A DNA stretch of 5,297 bases, taken from assembly GCA_905370255.1 (NCBI GenBank), contig CAJPKC010000110.1, forward strand, positions 1-5,297. Direction: 5' to 3'. The first letter of the stretch is position 1. Every line of letters begins with the position of its first letter. This document shows positions 5,248-5,297 of the stretch, piece after piece. The position numbers and the translations under genes are program-made. The DNA is from Streptococcus oralis (GTDB lineage: Bacteria; Bacillota; Bacilli; Lactobacillales; Streptococcaceae). Under the pieces are notes generated by a model. The model was not told the origin of the DNA. It saw only the letters and a program-made list of their open reading frames with translations, and made no database searches.

Positions 5248-5297
5248 TGGGAGTTAACGGGATCGAACCGCTGACCCTCTGCTTGTAAGGCAGATGC
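5248..5297 (-). tRNA. tRNA-Val (anticodon UAC), 3' part only
   Basis: The last 50 nt of a tRNA cut by the window edge. The anticodon stem TCTGC/GCAGA encloses CTTACAA with anticodon TAC at 5287-5285, followed by the T-loop TTCGATC, the 3' acceptor strand AACTCCC and discriminator A at 5248. The 5' acceptor strand and D-arm lie outside. It ends 2 bases before tRNA-Asp. In streptococci a tRNA-Val of this kind often follows a 5S rRNA gene, so an rRNA operon is expected just beyond the right edge. Confidence 0.92.

Overview
The window looks like a low-GC Gram-positive chromosome, most likely Streptococcus; mitis-group is a guess from composition and protein style. The tRNA order read on the minus strand (Val-Asp-Lys-Leu-Thr-Gly-Leu-Arg-Pro) is the one I associate with tRNA arrays downstream of streptococcal rRNA operons. 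None of the tRNA genes encodes its own CCA end. Everything supportable lies on the minus strand, so the biological reading direction is from 5297 down to 1.

Right part (about 4498-5297): nine tightly packed tRNA genes. The first, Val, is cut by the window edge. The array closes with a short hairpin and T-run terminator after tRNA-Pro.

Spacer (about 4350-4497): AT-rich, about 150 bases, with no convincing gene. It holds a weak sigma-70-like promoter, a second and stronger hairpin/T-run ending 21 bases before the next start codon, and an extended -10 element placed so that transcription could begin at the ATG itself.

Left part (1-4349): a compact unidirectional operon of five genes. In order of transcription they are a GT-B family-1-type glycosyltransferase, an extended SDR of the epimerase/3-beta-HSD type, a metallo-beta-lactamase-fold hydrolase resembling N-acyl-homoserine lactonases, a PaaK/F390-synthetase-like adenylate-forming enzyme, and the first codons of a probable KAS III (FabH-like) condensing enzyme running off the left edge. 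The genes overlap or nearly touch, which suggests translational coupling.

Together the set (condense, reduce, adenylate, hydrolyse, glycosylate) reads as a small biosynthetic cluster for a glycosylated acyl or lactone-type metabolite. The product is not recognisable from sequence. The condensing, ANL and SDR trio loosely recalls OleA/OleC/OleD beta-lactone and olefin chemistry, but this is inference. The glycosyltransferase gene also shows a sharp drop in G+C in the half that encodes its N-terminal, acceptor-side domain, which suggests mosaic origin.
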